Of a stretch of 64,000 nucleotides of DNA, positions 26,459 to 34,997 are shown piece by piece. Source of the stretch: an uncultured Ligilactobacillus sp. (GTDB lineage: Bacteria; Bacillota; Bacilli; Lactobacillales; Lactobacillaceae); the NCBI GenBank assembly GCA_944326135.1, contig CALVCU010000010.1, forward strand, positions 1 through 64,000, read 5' to 3'. Each line of letters starts with the position of its first letter. Positions within the stretch are counted from its first letter, which is position 1. The translations under genes and the position numbers were made by a program. The notes beneath the pieces are model-generated. The model was given only the letters and a program-made list of their open reading frames with translations, was not told where the DNA came from and did no database searches.

Positions 26459-27142
26459 TCATTTAAAAACATACTTTTGTGCAAGAAATTTTTTTGTATG
26501 TGCAGATAATTTTTCATATGGTATTATTTTCACTAATTTTGCAGTTAAAACTAATCTTTTTGAATCATCATTATTACATGTAATTAATGTCAATTTTGGC
26601 GTTGCTGTTTGTTGCAAAATTGAAAGATTATCAGGTTTTATAACTTGTTTTTTATATATTTGATACTGATAAACTTTTTTAAAATCAGTAATATTTATAA
26701 TCGTATTTGGGGAAGCTTTATAATATAAAGGTGAAAAAAGTGCATCTGACTCTCCATGTAAATTATGCCCTGCTAAAACATAATTTCCAATTCCCATATG
26801 TTCATGATCTAAAAGTACACCTGCGCCAAGTGCTAAACAATCATTATTTGCACCATTATAAATTGGTGTATTCAAACCAATCTTCTCATTAAAGACTCCA
26901 CCAATCACTGGAATATCTTGCTTTGCCAATCTTGCTCCTATTACACTAAATAAATTAAGCGTTCTAACATCATTCCAATGTATATTTGGTTTAGTTTTTA
27001 ATACGGTAAAATTCTCAATAATCGGATGATAACTATTAATTAAATAATTCATAATCGGTCTATTAAATGTTAAAGCAAACCCAATTATGAAAATTGTATA
27101 TATTGCTAATTTCTTTATTATCGTAAGAAATTTATTTTTCAT
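26459..27142 (-). CDS. srtA: Class A-type sortase
   Basis: A 227-residue membrane-anchored transpeptidase that links LPxTG-type surface proteins to peptidoglycan. N-terminal anchor about residues 10-28. Catalytic His126 in LAGHNLHG, Cys189 in TLITCNN and Arg196 in SKRLVLTA are all present. It has no good ribosome site directly before ATG, but a strong AAGGAGGAG with a 5-codon ORF lies about 60 bases upstream. Single gene. Confidence 0.92.
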   Translation of the reverse strand: MKNKFLTIIKKLAIYTIFIIGFALTFNRPIMNYLINSYHPIIENFTVLKTKPNIHWNDVRTLNLFSVIGARLAKQDIPVIGGVFNEKIGLNTPIYNGANNDCLALGAGVLLDHEHMGIGNYVLAGHNLHGESDALFSPLYYKASPNTIINITDFKKVYQYQIYKKQVIKPDNLSILQQTATPKLTLITCNNDDSKRLVLTAKLVKIIPYEKLSAHTKKFLAQKYVFK

Positions 27143-27181
27143 AATTTATTTAATATAAAAGCGAGTACCTTATAGCGTAAA

Positions 27182-27199
27182 TTAATCACTACAAGACAC
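27182..27199 (-). CDS. Possible 5-codon leader ORF ahead of the sortase gene
   Basis: A GTG-TCT-TGT-AGT-GAT-TAA reading frame sits 6 bases after an ideal AAGGAGGAG sequence (27206-27214). The sortase ATG at 27142 itself lacks a Shine-Dalgarno sequence. It could be a translated leader or a remnant of a lost gene. Confidence 0.25.
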   Translation of the reverse strand: MSCSD

Positions 27200-27338
27200 T
27201 TTCGGCTCCTCCTTCCAAGTTTTCCTTTAAACAAAATTAATAATTTTTATTTTTTATTAACTTTTTATCTATTAAGCAATAATATACTTTTTGTTATATA
27301 AGTCAAGAGTGATATACAATTTTTATATATCTAATTAT

Positions 27339-27383
27339 AAAAAAATCTCGTATTTAAGTATAAATACTTAAATACGAGATTTA
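27339..27383 (-). terminator. Terminator after the zinc-ribbon gene
   Basis: CTCGTATTTAAGTA/TACTTAAATACGAG hairpin followed by a long T-run on the minus strand. Confidence 0.88.
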
Positions 27384-27395
27384 TTAATGTATCTA

Positions 27396-28226
27396 TTAAC
27401 TAAATAACGAATTACCGATACTTTCAATTGCTGATCCACAAATTAAAGTAAGAATAAATATGCCAATTAAGAAAACAATAAACACAAGTATGGAACCATA
27501 AATTTTATCAAAACGTTCAACATCTTGTCGCGCAAGAATTGTCGCTTCAATTGCCAAAACATACATCACAATACTAATGATAACTAGCATTGTAATAAAA
27601 TTATAACTATTTGTTATTGCTGCCATAATGAACAACAATGTATTTACTATTAATAGAATATTTGTATATCCTGCAAATCGATTAATAAAATCAAAAAATG
27701 ATTCTGCAGGCTTAAATACCCAACGATTAATTCCGTATGTTCCTGCAAGAATTAATGCATTTACAAAAATTAAAGTAATAAATAATTCAAATGATGTGCC
27801 AAATGCATCATATCCGATGACATTACTACTATTATTTACTCCAAAGTTTCTCATAATGCCATTAATAGAATCATTCGCCTGTGAAACAAGTCGATTACTT
27901 AATGCGAAAAATGAAGCTGAAAATATAAATGTCTCCAACGCAAGTGAAACAATCCCCAACCATTTCACTAGTGGTTGTTCATTATTACTTGGTCTTTTCC
28001 AAGTTTCTAATAACCATTTCCAATAATTTTGCGCATGTTGTTTTACTTGTTCTGTATTTACAGTCGGTTGTACTGTACTTTTGTTATCATTAATTTTTTC
28101 TTTAGTAACTGTGGCTGTTGGCTTTGATTCTGATTCGTTACTTGTTTTAGTTAAATCAGCGCCACACTCTGTGCAAAATCTAGCATCTTCACTAACTTCC
28201 GCTCCACAAATTGGACATTTTTTCAT
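27396..28226 (-). CDS. Zinc-ribbon membrane protein
   Basis: A 276-residue protein. The N-terminal zinc ribbon has two Cys pairs (CPICG, residues 4-8, and CTECG, about 18-22). A Thr/Lys/Asn linker (about 25-65) leads to a membrane domain with five or six hydrophobic helices. Function unknown. It is 22 bases after the TcaA-like gene in the same transcript, so the two may act together at the cell surface. Confidence 0.8.
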   Translation of the reverse strand: MKKCPICGAEVSEDARFCTECGADLTKTSNESESKPTATVTKEKINDNKSTVQPTVNTEQVKQHAQNYWKWLLETWKRPSNNEQPLVKWLGIVSLALETFIFSASFFALSNRLVSQANDSINGIMRNFGVNNSSNVIGYDAFGTSFELFITLIFVNALILAGTYGINRWVFKPAESFFDFINRFAGYTNILLIVNTLLFIMAAITNSYNFITMLVIISIVMYVLAIEATILARQDVERFDKIYGSILVFIVFLIGIFILTLICGSAIESIGNSLFS

Positions 28227-28248
28227 AATTACAATCCCTTTCTCTTAA

Positions 28249-29649
28249 CTAATCATCACTTGATAAAGTATCGTTTTTAATTAACTTACCTTTACCAATT
28301 GTATCTATCATATACTCTCTTGCAGAATTATTCTTTTCATAATCTGGATTCTTTTCAATAACTGCACCAGTGTATTCCATAACTTGCACAATCTTTTTAT
28401 CATCAATACGGTCAAAAGTATATTTAACATCGAATACAACATCCGTTTTATTATCTCCAGCTGGCAATACACTTTTGACTGTGACATCTGTTGAAATTGA
28501 TAAATTATTATCATCCTTATTAAATCCATCAAACATCTTTTTGATATCTTTGAAGTCGCCATTACTTTCCTGATTTTGGAATATATTTGCATTATCGTCA
28601 GATGCTGCTTGATATGGTTGGAATGCATCGGAAAGTAATTCTTGGACAGTTTCTTCTGAAGCTGTTCCTGCAAATTTTGGACTTAATGTTTTTTCGCCTT
28701 CATTTTCTACATAGTCGTATACATTTAAATTCTTCGATCTAATCTTTTTACCATTTACATTAGCTTCAACTTGTAACTTCAATCCTTCAGTTATTGGATA
28801 TTGTTTAAAGTCCATTTCTCCATCGCCATTTGTTTTTCCTTGATTTTCACCATCAAGATAAACAGTTGCGCCAGGAATTGTTTGAACTTTAAAAGAAGCA
28901 GTAGTAATTGTCATTTCCTCATTATTTCCCTTACTCCAAATATTATCAGTATCTTTATTAGTTGCTAATTTACGTCCATTAACAGTAGTTTTCACTTGGA
29001 AAGTATGTGTTCCTGGGAAATATGGGCCAAAATTAAGTGTGTATTCACCATCACTTCCCTTAGCCGTTCCAACATTTTTACCATCAATATAAACTTTTGA
29101 ATTTTTATGATTAGTTTCAACTGTACCGTATGCAGGTTCAACATTTAATTTATATTTTGGAAAAATCAACCAGTAATGTCCATCTTGGACAAGATTAATC
29201 CCATGGTAACTTGCACCTGTACTTACAGTAGTAATCATTGTATTAAGTTCACTTTTATTTTCTGAGAAATATTTTTGAGTTGGTTCTACAGATGCTTTCG
29301 TAACTTTCAAATTAGAATCTGAACTTGTTATAATTTTTGAAGCATCTTCTTTTGTACTACTCATAACTTCAGAAATTCTAGTTAGTTGCTTTGTTTGTGA
29401 ATAATAATCATTTCCCCAAATATAGAAAATAATTAATGCCACTGCCAAAACAATCCCACTTATTACGCCAATTTTCTTTCCTTTCGACCATTGCCGTGGA
29501 GAAGATTTTTGCGCATTTCTAGTTGTTTGTGCCTCTGTTCGTTGATGATTGTTTGGTTTACTAGAATTAAAATTATAGCCACATTTCCGACAAAACTTTT
29601 CATTAGATTGTCGTTCAGTTCCACATTGTGGACAGAATTTTTTAGCCAT
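28249..29649 (-). CDS. TcaA-like zinc-ribbon surface protein
   Basis: A 466-residue protein with a cytoplasmic zinc ribbon (CPQCG and CRKCG, about 6-23), one membrane helix (about 53-72) and an extracellular part. That part holds the TcaA second-domain-like region, two PEGA-like repeats (VYIDGKNVGTAKG and VYLDGENQGKTNG) and a C-terminal NTF2-like region (about 330-455). Staphylococcal TcaA affects glycopeptide resistance and envelope sensing; the same role here is inferred. First gene of a two-gene unit. Confidence 0.8.
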   Translation of the reverse strand: MAKKFCPQCGTERQSNEKFCRKCGYNFNSSKPNNHQRTEAQTTRNAQKSSPRQWSKGKKIGVISGIVLAVALIIFYIWGNDYYSQTKQLTRISEVMSSTKEDASKIITSSDSNLKVTKASVEPTQKYFSENKSELNTMITTVSTGASYHGINLVQDGHYWLIFPKYKLNVEPAYGTVETNHKNSKVYIDGKNVGTAKGSDGEYTLNFGPYFPGTHTFQVKTTVNGRKLATNKDTDNIWSKGNNEEMTITTASFKVQTIPGATVYLDGENQGKTNGDGEMDFKQYPITEGLKLQVEANVNGKKIRSKNLNVYDYVENEGEKTLSPKFAGTASEETVQELLSDAFQPYQAASDDNANIFQNQESNGDFKDIKKMFDGFNKDDNNLSISTDVTVKSVLPAGDNKTDVVFDVKYTFDRIDDKKIVQVMEYTGAVIEKNPDYEKNNSAREYMIDTIGKGKLIKNDTLSSDD

Positions 29650-30090
29650 GATTGCCTCCTATAAACTCCTTATAATATTTTGACTAAAGAAATGATAATT
29701 AGTCTAAATGATATGAATATGCTAGATTTGCCATAAATTGATATCAACTTGCAAGTTTTTAAAGAATCCTTTTTATATTACTAACCTAACACAATCTACG
29801 ATATTACTTTACTGCTACTATTATTTTAAAGTCAAGACATTACCTTCCAATTAGAATATAATGTTCGCAATATAATTCCAATTAATTATATTTAAATTTA
29901 TATATATTAGATAAACAAACATCTATTTTAGCTTTGTTATATCAAAAAATCACTAACATTATATTGTTATAACAGCAATATTGTTAAATTAGAAAAATAA
30001 AACAATATAATTTTTTATAATATAAGCCTAAACCAATTTAATGCTATAAAATTAGTTTCTTTTTCTAATATTCGGTTTAAATTTAAACAA
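29650..30090. other. Intergenic, no gene seen
   Basis: About 440 bases of extremely A/T-rich DNA upstream of the TcaA-like gene. Several short stretches of TATAAT-like sequence occur on either strand but no convincing ORF with a ribosome site, repeat or RNA structure was recognised. Confidence 0.5.
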
Positions 30091-30128
30091 TAAAAAATCG
30101 AGTATTAATTTTAAAACTAATACTCGAT
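30091..30128 (-). terminator. Terminator after the 163-residue gene
   Basis: ATCGAGTATTA/TAATACTCGAT hairpin followed by TTTTTTA on the minus strand. Confidence 0.88.
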
Positions 30129-30142
30129 CTCCACTTACCTAA

Positions 30143-30634
30143 TTAATCAACTTCACGATATGTCTTGATTACAGGAGTTGCATTTCCATCATGACCAAAT
30201 TGGTTCATAATATTTCCATTTTCGTTATCCCATACCATAAATGCATTTTCATCTTCCCAAAGATTAATTAATAAAAATTCAAAATCATCTTTTAAAGAAT
30301 GAACTAATGCACTTGATGTTAAGCCAACAGGTCGTTTTGCTTCTGTATTCCATGAATTAAAGACTGACTTAAACACCTTTTGTTCATCTTCATTTAAAGT
30401 TACATATCGACATTCTAAGTATCCTGTCTCATTTTCAGGATTAACTGTTCCACAAAGATAATAGTCTAGGCCTGAATGAAAAATTGACTTTTCACCTGAA
30501 CAATCCATTAACATATATTCTGAATTATCGCTTGTTGAATGAAATAACTTAAACTTTCGTTCTGGATTATCAGCAATAATCATTTTTAATTCTTTCATTG
30601 GGCCAAATGTTAGACTTAATTTTTCTGAAATCAT
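30143..30634 (-). CDS. Hypothetical protein, possibly ABM/HmoB-like fold
   Basis: A 163-residue soluble protein, not firmly recognised. The layout (N-terminal strand LSLTFGP, central FKLFHSTSDNSEYMLMD, and a C-terminal FEFLLINLWEDENAFMVW) resembles the antibiotic-biosynthesis-monooxygenase/TraP-HmoB group of dimeric alpha-beta barrels, some of which degrade haem. No catalytic residues can be pointed to. Preceded by an AAGGGAG site; single gene. Confidence 0.6.
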   Translation of the reverse strand: MISEKLSLTFGPMKELKMIIADNPERKFKLFHSTSDNSEYMLMDCSGEKSIFHSGLDYYLCGTVNPENETGYLECRYVTLNEDEQKVFKSVFNSWNTEAKRPVGLTSSALVHSLKDDFEFLLINLWEDENAFMVWDNENGNIMNQFGHDGNATPVIKTYREVD

Positions 30635-30707
30635 AAGTTTCCGAGCTCCCTTCAGATCATAACTTTATTATAGCACTTAACATCAATACATGAGGTCTAC
30701 AATAAAT

Positions 30708-30941
30708 TTACTTTTCTTTAAAGTCGCCCTCAATAATATCTGGTTTATCAGGACTTGGCATTACCATTGCAGCAATAAAATATAATAATGTTCCCGCAAA
30801 AATTGTACCTGGGAAAATAATTAAAAATGCACCAACAATTCTAGTAATTGCTTTATCCCAACCAAAGTATTCAGCAATTCCGCCAAATACACCACATACT
30901 ACTTTATCTGCTGATTTTGTCAATCGCTTCTTTTTACTCAT
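30708..30941 (-). CDS. PspC domain protein
   Basis: A 77-residue membrane protein with the PspC domain: KKRLTKSADKVVCGVFGGIAEYFGWD, then a hydrophobic hairpin (about 33-62). PspC proteins sense or signal membrane stress. It lies 17 bases after a DUF4097 gene in an operon with DUF1700, a common envelope-stress set in Firmicutes. Confidence 0.93.
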   Translation of the reverse strand: MSKKKRLTKSADKVVCGVFGGIAEYFGWDKAITRIVGAFLIIFPGTIFAGTLLYFIAAMVMPSPDKPDIIEGDFKEK

Positions 30942-30958
30942 AGTAAAGTAACTCCTCT

Positions 30959-31936
30959 CTACTTAACTACATTATTGCCATTTATTGTTGTTATTTTCAA
31001 ACTTCCCTTATTATTTTTTATTTGATTAAGGGTTTGCATTTGATTATTGGCAACTTGTGTATTATTGAACAATTGGTTTTTACCATTTTGTACATTTAAT
31101 TTGTAATTATCTATATTACTATTATTAATGGTATTATTACCGTTTTGGGTATTAATTGTCAACTTATTCCTAATCTTCAATTTATTCAAAGTTACATTTC
31201 CATGATTACTATTTATCATAGTGTTGTCTGCAATTAAACTATCAGCATCAATTGAACCTTGATCAATGTCAAAAATTACATCTTTTAATAGTCCATTGTT
31301 AAAATTCAAATTTGTCTGTGTATTTTGAATTTGGCCATTGGCAAGATTAACATTTTCTAAATACATATCCCTTCCTGCATGGGCTTCTAAATCTACTGCA
31401 TCAGCGGCTACTTTTTTTAATACAACACCGCCTTCCATTTCAGTAATTTCAAGTACTGATGTATCAATATTTAATACACTTGTTGTACCATAATTATTAA
31501 ATATGCGAATCTTATGTAATTTAGTTTTAGCCGGAACTGTAATTGTAATAATGCTATTATCACGATCAACATTTGATGACTCTTTCCAATGAATTGAATG
31601 AGTTGTTTCAGATAAAATATTATTAGTCTGACTAATCATTAAATGATTATCATCAATTGATATTCTAGGTAAATTAGCTCGTTTTCCTTGATATCTAATT
31701 GAATATTCATTTCCAGGTAATATTTTAATTCTTGCACGTTTAACATCAACTTCAATAGAAACAAATTTCTTTTTATTTATTACTTTATGATATTGTCGTT
31801 CTTTTTCAGGAACTACTGGTTTAATTCCATTAAAAGCAATATTTTTTACTCCATTATTCAATGCACCAAAGAATGTACAAAAAATGCCAAATAATAAAAT
31901 TAAGAAAACACATCCTAAATTTTGTTTATTTTCCAT
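30959..31936 (-). CDS. DUF4097 family protein (LiaG-like)
   Basis: A 325-residue protein with one N-terminal membrane helix (about 8-26) and a right-handed beta-helix-like region of short Asn/Asp-rich turns (DUF4097 adhesin-like). Similar to LiaG of cell-envelope stress operons. Its start overlaps the last base of the DUF1700 stop codon, a sign of translational coupling. Extracellular function unknown. Confidence 0.88.
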   Translation of the reverse strand: MENKQNLGCVFLILLFGIFCTFFGALNNGVKNIAFNGIKPVVPEKERQYHKVINKKKFVSIEVDVKRARIKILPGNEYSIRYQGKRANLPRISIDDNHLMISQTNNILSETTHSIHWKESSNVDRDNSIITITVPAKTKLHKIRIFNNYGTTSVLNIDTSVLEITEMEGGVVLKKVAADAVDLEAHAGRDMYLENVNLANGQIQNTQTNLNFNNGLLKDVIFDIDQGSIDADSLIADNTMINSNHGNVTLNKLKIRNKLTINTQNGNNTINNSNIDNYKLNVQNGKNQLFNNTQVANNQMQTLNQIKNNKGSLKITTINGNNVVK

Positions 31937-32574
31937 TATCCATTTTCTCCATTTTCACTTAAATGATTATGCCAACATTGTTTAAATTTTAAATATAAAC
32001 AACTTCCTAAATTATTTAATAATGCAAAAATCAATATATAAGTTTTATGAATTAATGGAACTAAAAGTAAAACTATGCTAATAAATATCAAGCCAATACC
32101 TAAATGAAAAACACCAACTGCAAATGCACTTAATAGTGTACCGATTCCGGCATATACTAATATTCCGCCTAAAGCAATTGTAGCTGACATTCCAATAACA
32201 ATAATAAAGCCAACTAAAAATGCTAATATACCAATTAATAAATAGCCCCATATCGCGAAAGTTCCTAACAAGTATGTCATTGGTGAACTACTAATTGCCA
32301 TTAACATCATCATAAAAACATGCCAATTAGTAGCAATTTCATGCATCTCAATTCCGTTTCGCTTTTGACGTTTCCTTTCTCTCAAAGCTGCATCTGCTAA
32401 AATTTGATATCCAACTTGCTGAGCAGTTCCTAAAAAATGTTCTATTTCTGCTTCTGTGGATAAACCCGACCGAGTTATTAAGCGATTATATTTTGCAATA
32501 ATTACTTTACGCTTTTTTTCTGGAATTTGTTTAATAACATTCTCTAAATCTACTAAATATTTTTCCTTGTCCAT
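31936..32574 (-). CDS. DUF1700 (HAAS domain) membrane protein
   Basis: A 212-residue protein. The N-terminal cytoplasmic HAAS-type helical domain (about 1-70, KEKYLVDLENVIKQIPEKKR) is followed by about four membrane helices. This family normally sits beside a PadR regulator and a DUF4097 protein. Here the PadR gene is missing and PspC follows instead. The start has AAGGGGTAAC. Confidence 0.88.
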   Translation of the reverse strand: MDKEKYLVDLENVIKQIPEKKRKVIIAKYNRLITRSGLSTEAEIEHFLGTAQQVGYQILADAALRERKRQKRNGIEMHEIATNWHVFMMMLMAISSSPMTYLLGTFAIWGYLLIGILAFLVGFIIVIGMSATIALGGILVYAGIGTLLSAFAVGVFHLGIGLIFISIVLLLVPLIHKTYILIFALLNNLGSCLYLKFKQCWHNHLSENGENG

Positions 32575-32607
32575 AAAGTTACCCCTTAATTTTCCCTGGT
32601 TTCATTA

Positions 32608-32635
32608 TATTCTTGATAAAACTTAATGTAAATTA
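32608..32635 (-). promoter_or_regulatory. Promoter of the DUF1700-DUF4097-PspC operon
   Basis: On the minus strand, TTACAT and TATAAT are 16 bases apart, about 35 bases before the DUF1700 start. No CesR/LiaR-type palindrome was identified. Confidence 0.5.
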
Positions 32636-32777
32636 AAAATGTTAAATAAATTTAAGAATTTATTCGTTACTTGGAACCAGTTATTTCTGTAACTTTTAAC
32701 AGCAATTACACATAATCTTCACAAGTATCTAATAACCTAATAACTATAGGGAGTAAGTAATAATTATTAGAATTGAG

Positions 32778-33032
32778 ATGCATTTTATGCAAACAAATAA
32801 CAAAAATTCGGCTGAAATTGTTTCAGCACAAATTATAAAAATTAAAAATAAACAGATTTATTTAAAAACAGAACAAGGCAAATATATAAAGGTTGAATAT
32901 CCTAAAAGCCAACAAAAAGAGCATACTTTTAAAATTTTCACTGAAATATTAAAAGACATTTGGAAACACCATCTATGGATCCCTGTAAACCAAAACACCA
33001 ATCAATTGCTCAGATATGATTGGCTAAGTTAA
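32778..33032 (+). CDS. Hypothetical small protein
   Basis: An 84-residue Lys-rich soluble protein, not recognised. It could start at 32778 or at the next ATG 9 bases later; the ribosome site is weak (GAATTGAG). A promoter-size gap lies upstream and a clear terminator downstream, which supports a real transcript. Confidence 0.5.
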   Translation: MHFMQTNNKNSAEIVSAQIIKIKNKQIYLKTEQGKYIKVEYPKSQQKEHTFKIFTEILKDIWKHHLWIPVNQNTNQLLRYDWLS

Positions 33033-33035
33033 ATA

Positions 33036-33072
33036 AAAAAGACTATGATAATTTATCATCATAGTCTTTTTT
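33036..33072. terminator. Bidirectional terminator
   Basis: GACTATGAT...ATCATAGTC hairpin flanked by AAAAAA and TTTTTT between the 84-residue gene and the convergent ohrR-like gene. Confidence 0.85.
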
Positions 33073-33082
33073 ATTTACCCAA

Positions 33083-33565
33083 TTAAATTAATTTGTTTCT
33101 TTCATTCATTTCGTCAACTTCTGCATTTAATTCATTTAATTTTTGAGTAATATTTTTTAATAATTTAACACTAGTTTGGTATTCTTCTGAATCCATATCA
33201 ATTAAACGAAATGTATACGAAACAGCAAACTTAACGTCTTTTTCCTTTTCTTCAGCCTTATCAGTCAATTCCAAGTATACACGTCTGCCATCTATTCCTG
33301 AACGCGTCCGTGTTATCCAACCATTTTTTTCTAATCGTTTTAGCAATGGGGTCAATGTTCCTGTATCTAAATTCAAACGGTCACCAATTTCTTTTATCAT
33401 CATTGGTTTACGTTCTTCCCATAACACAAGTAACGTAATGTACTGTGAATATGTTAAATCAAATTTTTTCAAAGCCTCACTGTAAAAATGGTGATAACTC
33501 TTTTGTGCAGAGTAAATTGCAAAGCACAATTCATCTTCAAGATGATATGGTCTATGTTCAAGCAT
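33083..33565 (-). CDS. MarR family regulator, OhrR-like
   Basis: About 160 residues. It has the OhrR layout: one reactive cysteine near the N-terminus (Cys14 in EDELCFAIYSAQ), then LTYSQYITLLVLWE and a winged helix with the GRRVYLELT wing. One-cysteine OhrR proteins are inactivated by organic hydroperoxides. No ohr peroxidase gene is adjacent, so targets are unknown. ATG at 33565 has a GGGAGGATTAG site; a longer in-frame start at 33595 is less likely. Confidence 0.9.
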   Translation of the reverse strand: MLEHRPYHLEDELCFAIYSAQKSYHHFYSEALKKFDLTYSQYITLLVLWEERKPMMIKEIGDRLNLDTGTLTPLLKRLEKNGWITRTRSGIDGRRVYLELTDKAEEKEKDVKFAVSYTFRLIDMDSEEYQTSVKLLKNITQKLNELNAEVDEMNERNKLI

Positions 33566-33629
33566 GTCTAATCCTCCCGATTTGGATTTCTCCAAACCAA
33601 TATTTTCTTAAAATTATTTTAACATAAAT

Positions 33630-34376
33630 TTAATGAAATTTGGGAGCGATTATTACATAACGGTATGGATCATTTCCATGTGACTTAGCTTTAATTTGAT
33701 GATTATTAGCTAAAGTCTTATGCACCACTTTGCGCTCTAGAGCAGGCATTGGGCCTAATTTAAATGCTCGTTTTTCAGCTACTGCTCGTTGTGCCAATTC
33801 TTTTGAAATTTTTTGTAATTCTTCACGTCGTTTTTCACGATAATCGTCTACACCTAAAATTACACGATAATGTTGTTTGATTAACTTATCGAGATATGCT
33901 TGTGCAAGAATTTGTAATGCATTAATTGTTTTTCCATGTTTTCCAATTAATAAGCCTTGTTGATCAGTTTCAAAATCAAAATAGACACATTTACGACTAA
34001 TTGTCACTGAAATTTCTGCATCAATTCCCAATTGATCGATAATATCACTTAAATAATTACCCGCTGCATGAAAAGCATCTTCTAAATCTTCATCATCATT
34101 TTGCACTGCAACTACTTCACTTTTTGTCTCAGTAGTTGTTTGTTCAGCTGCTTTTAAATCATCTGTAATCTCTGTTTCAATTTTATTAGAATATTTATCA
34201 TCAATTTCTTTTGAGGCTAATGCATTAATCTCAACCACTGCTGGTTTTTTGCCAATACCCAAAAATCCTTTTCTTCCTTGACTAATTATTTTTACTTCAG
34301 CTTGATCTCTGCCCACTTTTAAATCAGCTAATCCTTTACTGATTGCTAAGTTTACAGTATCGGCACTATATTTCAT
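33630..34376 (-). CDS. khpB: Jag/KhpB (EloR) RNA-binding protein
   Basis: A 248-residue cytoplasmic RNA-binding protein: Jag N-terminal domain (about 1-50, GRKGFLGIGKKPAVVEI), an acidic linker, a KH domain (about 100-180, GLLIGKHGKTINALQ) and an R3H domain (about 185-248). KhpB/EloR with KhpA controls cell elongation and mRNA stability in streptococci. Usually it follows yidC near the origin; here it stands alone. ATG at 34376 has GGAGGGAATAACC. Confidence 0.93.
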   Translation of the reverse strand: MKYSADTVNLAISKGLADLKVGRDQAEVKIISQGRKGFLGIGKKPAVVEINALASKEIDDKYSNKIETEITDDLKAAEQTTTETKSEVVAVQNDDEDLEDAFHAAGNYLSDIIDQLGIDAEISVTISRKCVYFDFETDQQGLLIGKHGKTINALQILAQAYLDKLIKQHYRVILGVDDYREKRREELQKISKELAQRAVAEKRAFKLGPMPALERKVVHKTLANNHQIKAKSHGNDPYRYVIIAPKFH

Positions 34377-34486
34377 GGTTATTCCCTCCATGGTTATCTT
34401 TTTGTAACTCTAGCAATTATAACTCATTAAGTCCTGAAAAATAAAGTGCGAAATATAAAACTATACATAATACAATTAAATGCAAA

Positions 34487-34514
34487 TAAAAAAGGCATGA
34501 ATTTAATCATGACC
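34487..34514 (-). terminator. Terminator after the 37-residue ORF
   Basis: GGTCATGA/TCATGCC hairpin followed by TTTTTTA on the minus strand. Confidence 0.75.
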
Positions 34515-34527
34515 TCCATTACTTATG

Positions 34528-34641
34528 CTATTTTTCAGTCAGTTCCAAAAGCATATCAATTGCTTCTTGATAACTTGATTGTGTTTCGTGCATAACTTCT
34601 TTAATCAAATCTTCCGTTGACATCTTTGATGAAATCGTCAC
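34528..34641 (-). CDS. Small acidic protein, 37 residues
   Basis: GTG start preceded by GGGGG at 8 bases; an internal ATG lies at codon 7. The product is helical and acidic (STEDLIKEVMHE..., ending LLELTEK) with no membrane segment. It has its own terminator and, 20 bases upstream, a LexA-box-like sequence. The protein is not recognised. Too short for routine gene finders, but ribosome site, operator and terminator together support it. Confidence 0.55.
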   Translation of the reverse strand: MTISSKMSTEDLIKEVMHETQSSYQEAIDMLLELTEK

Positions 34642-34660
34642 AAACAAAACCCCCAACTAT

Positions 34661-34674
34661 CGAACAGCCGTTCA
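34661..34674. promoter_or_regulatory. LexA (DinR) box-like sequence
   Basis: CGAACAGCCGTTCA matches the Gram-positive LexA consensus CGAAC-N4-GTTYG except for the last base. It lies just upstream of the ribosome site of the 37-residue ORF. Confidence 0.45.
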
Positions 34675-34854
34675 CATTTATTATTTACTTGATATATTCT
34701 AGCGCTGAATTTTATAAAAAAAAAGTGCAAAATTATTTAAAAAATTTTACTTGACATAACAAACTTTATATTTCCGGGTTTTTCCTACTCAAAAAATTTT
34801 TTTCTAAGATTTTTTCTAATTTTTTTAATTATACCAACATAAATTAATATTAAA

Positions 34855-34880
34855 TGCCTACAATATGCATATTGTAGGCA
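34855..34880. repeat. Perfect 26-bp palindrome
   Basis: TGCCTACAATATG and its exact complement CATATTGTAGGCA are joined without a spacer. A T-run lies on the wrong side for a minus-strand terminator and there is none on plus, so a DNA-binding site is more likely than a terminator. The rest of the roughly 350-base gap is A/T-rich with no gene seen. Confidence 0.7.
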
Positions 34881-34997
34881 AAAAAAGATAAATAAAATTA
34901 TATAATAAAAGACAATAATATCTAGAAATTACGTACATTTCCGCTAAAATCTATTTTTTATCATAACAAAAATATTATTATTGTGATAATTTTAAAA

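Noticed and set aside
34855..34880. The 26-bp palindrome as a Rho-independent terminator
   Set aside because: The run of A/T follows on the side that would give A, not U, after the hairpin on the plus strand, and T precedes the hairpin on the minus strand.
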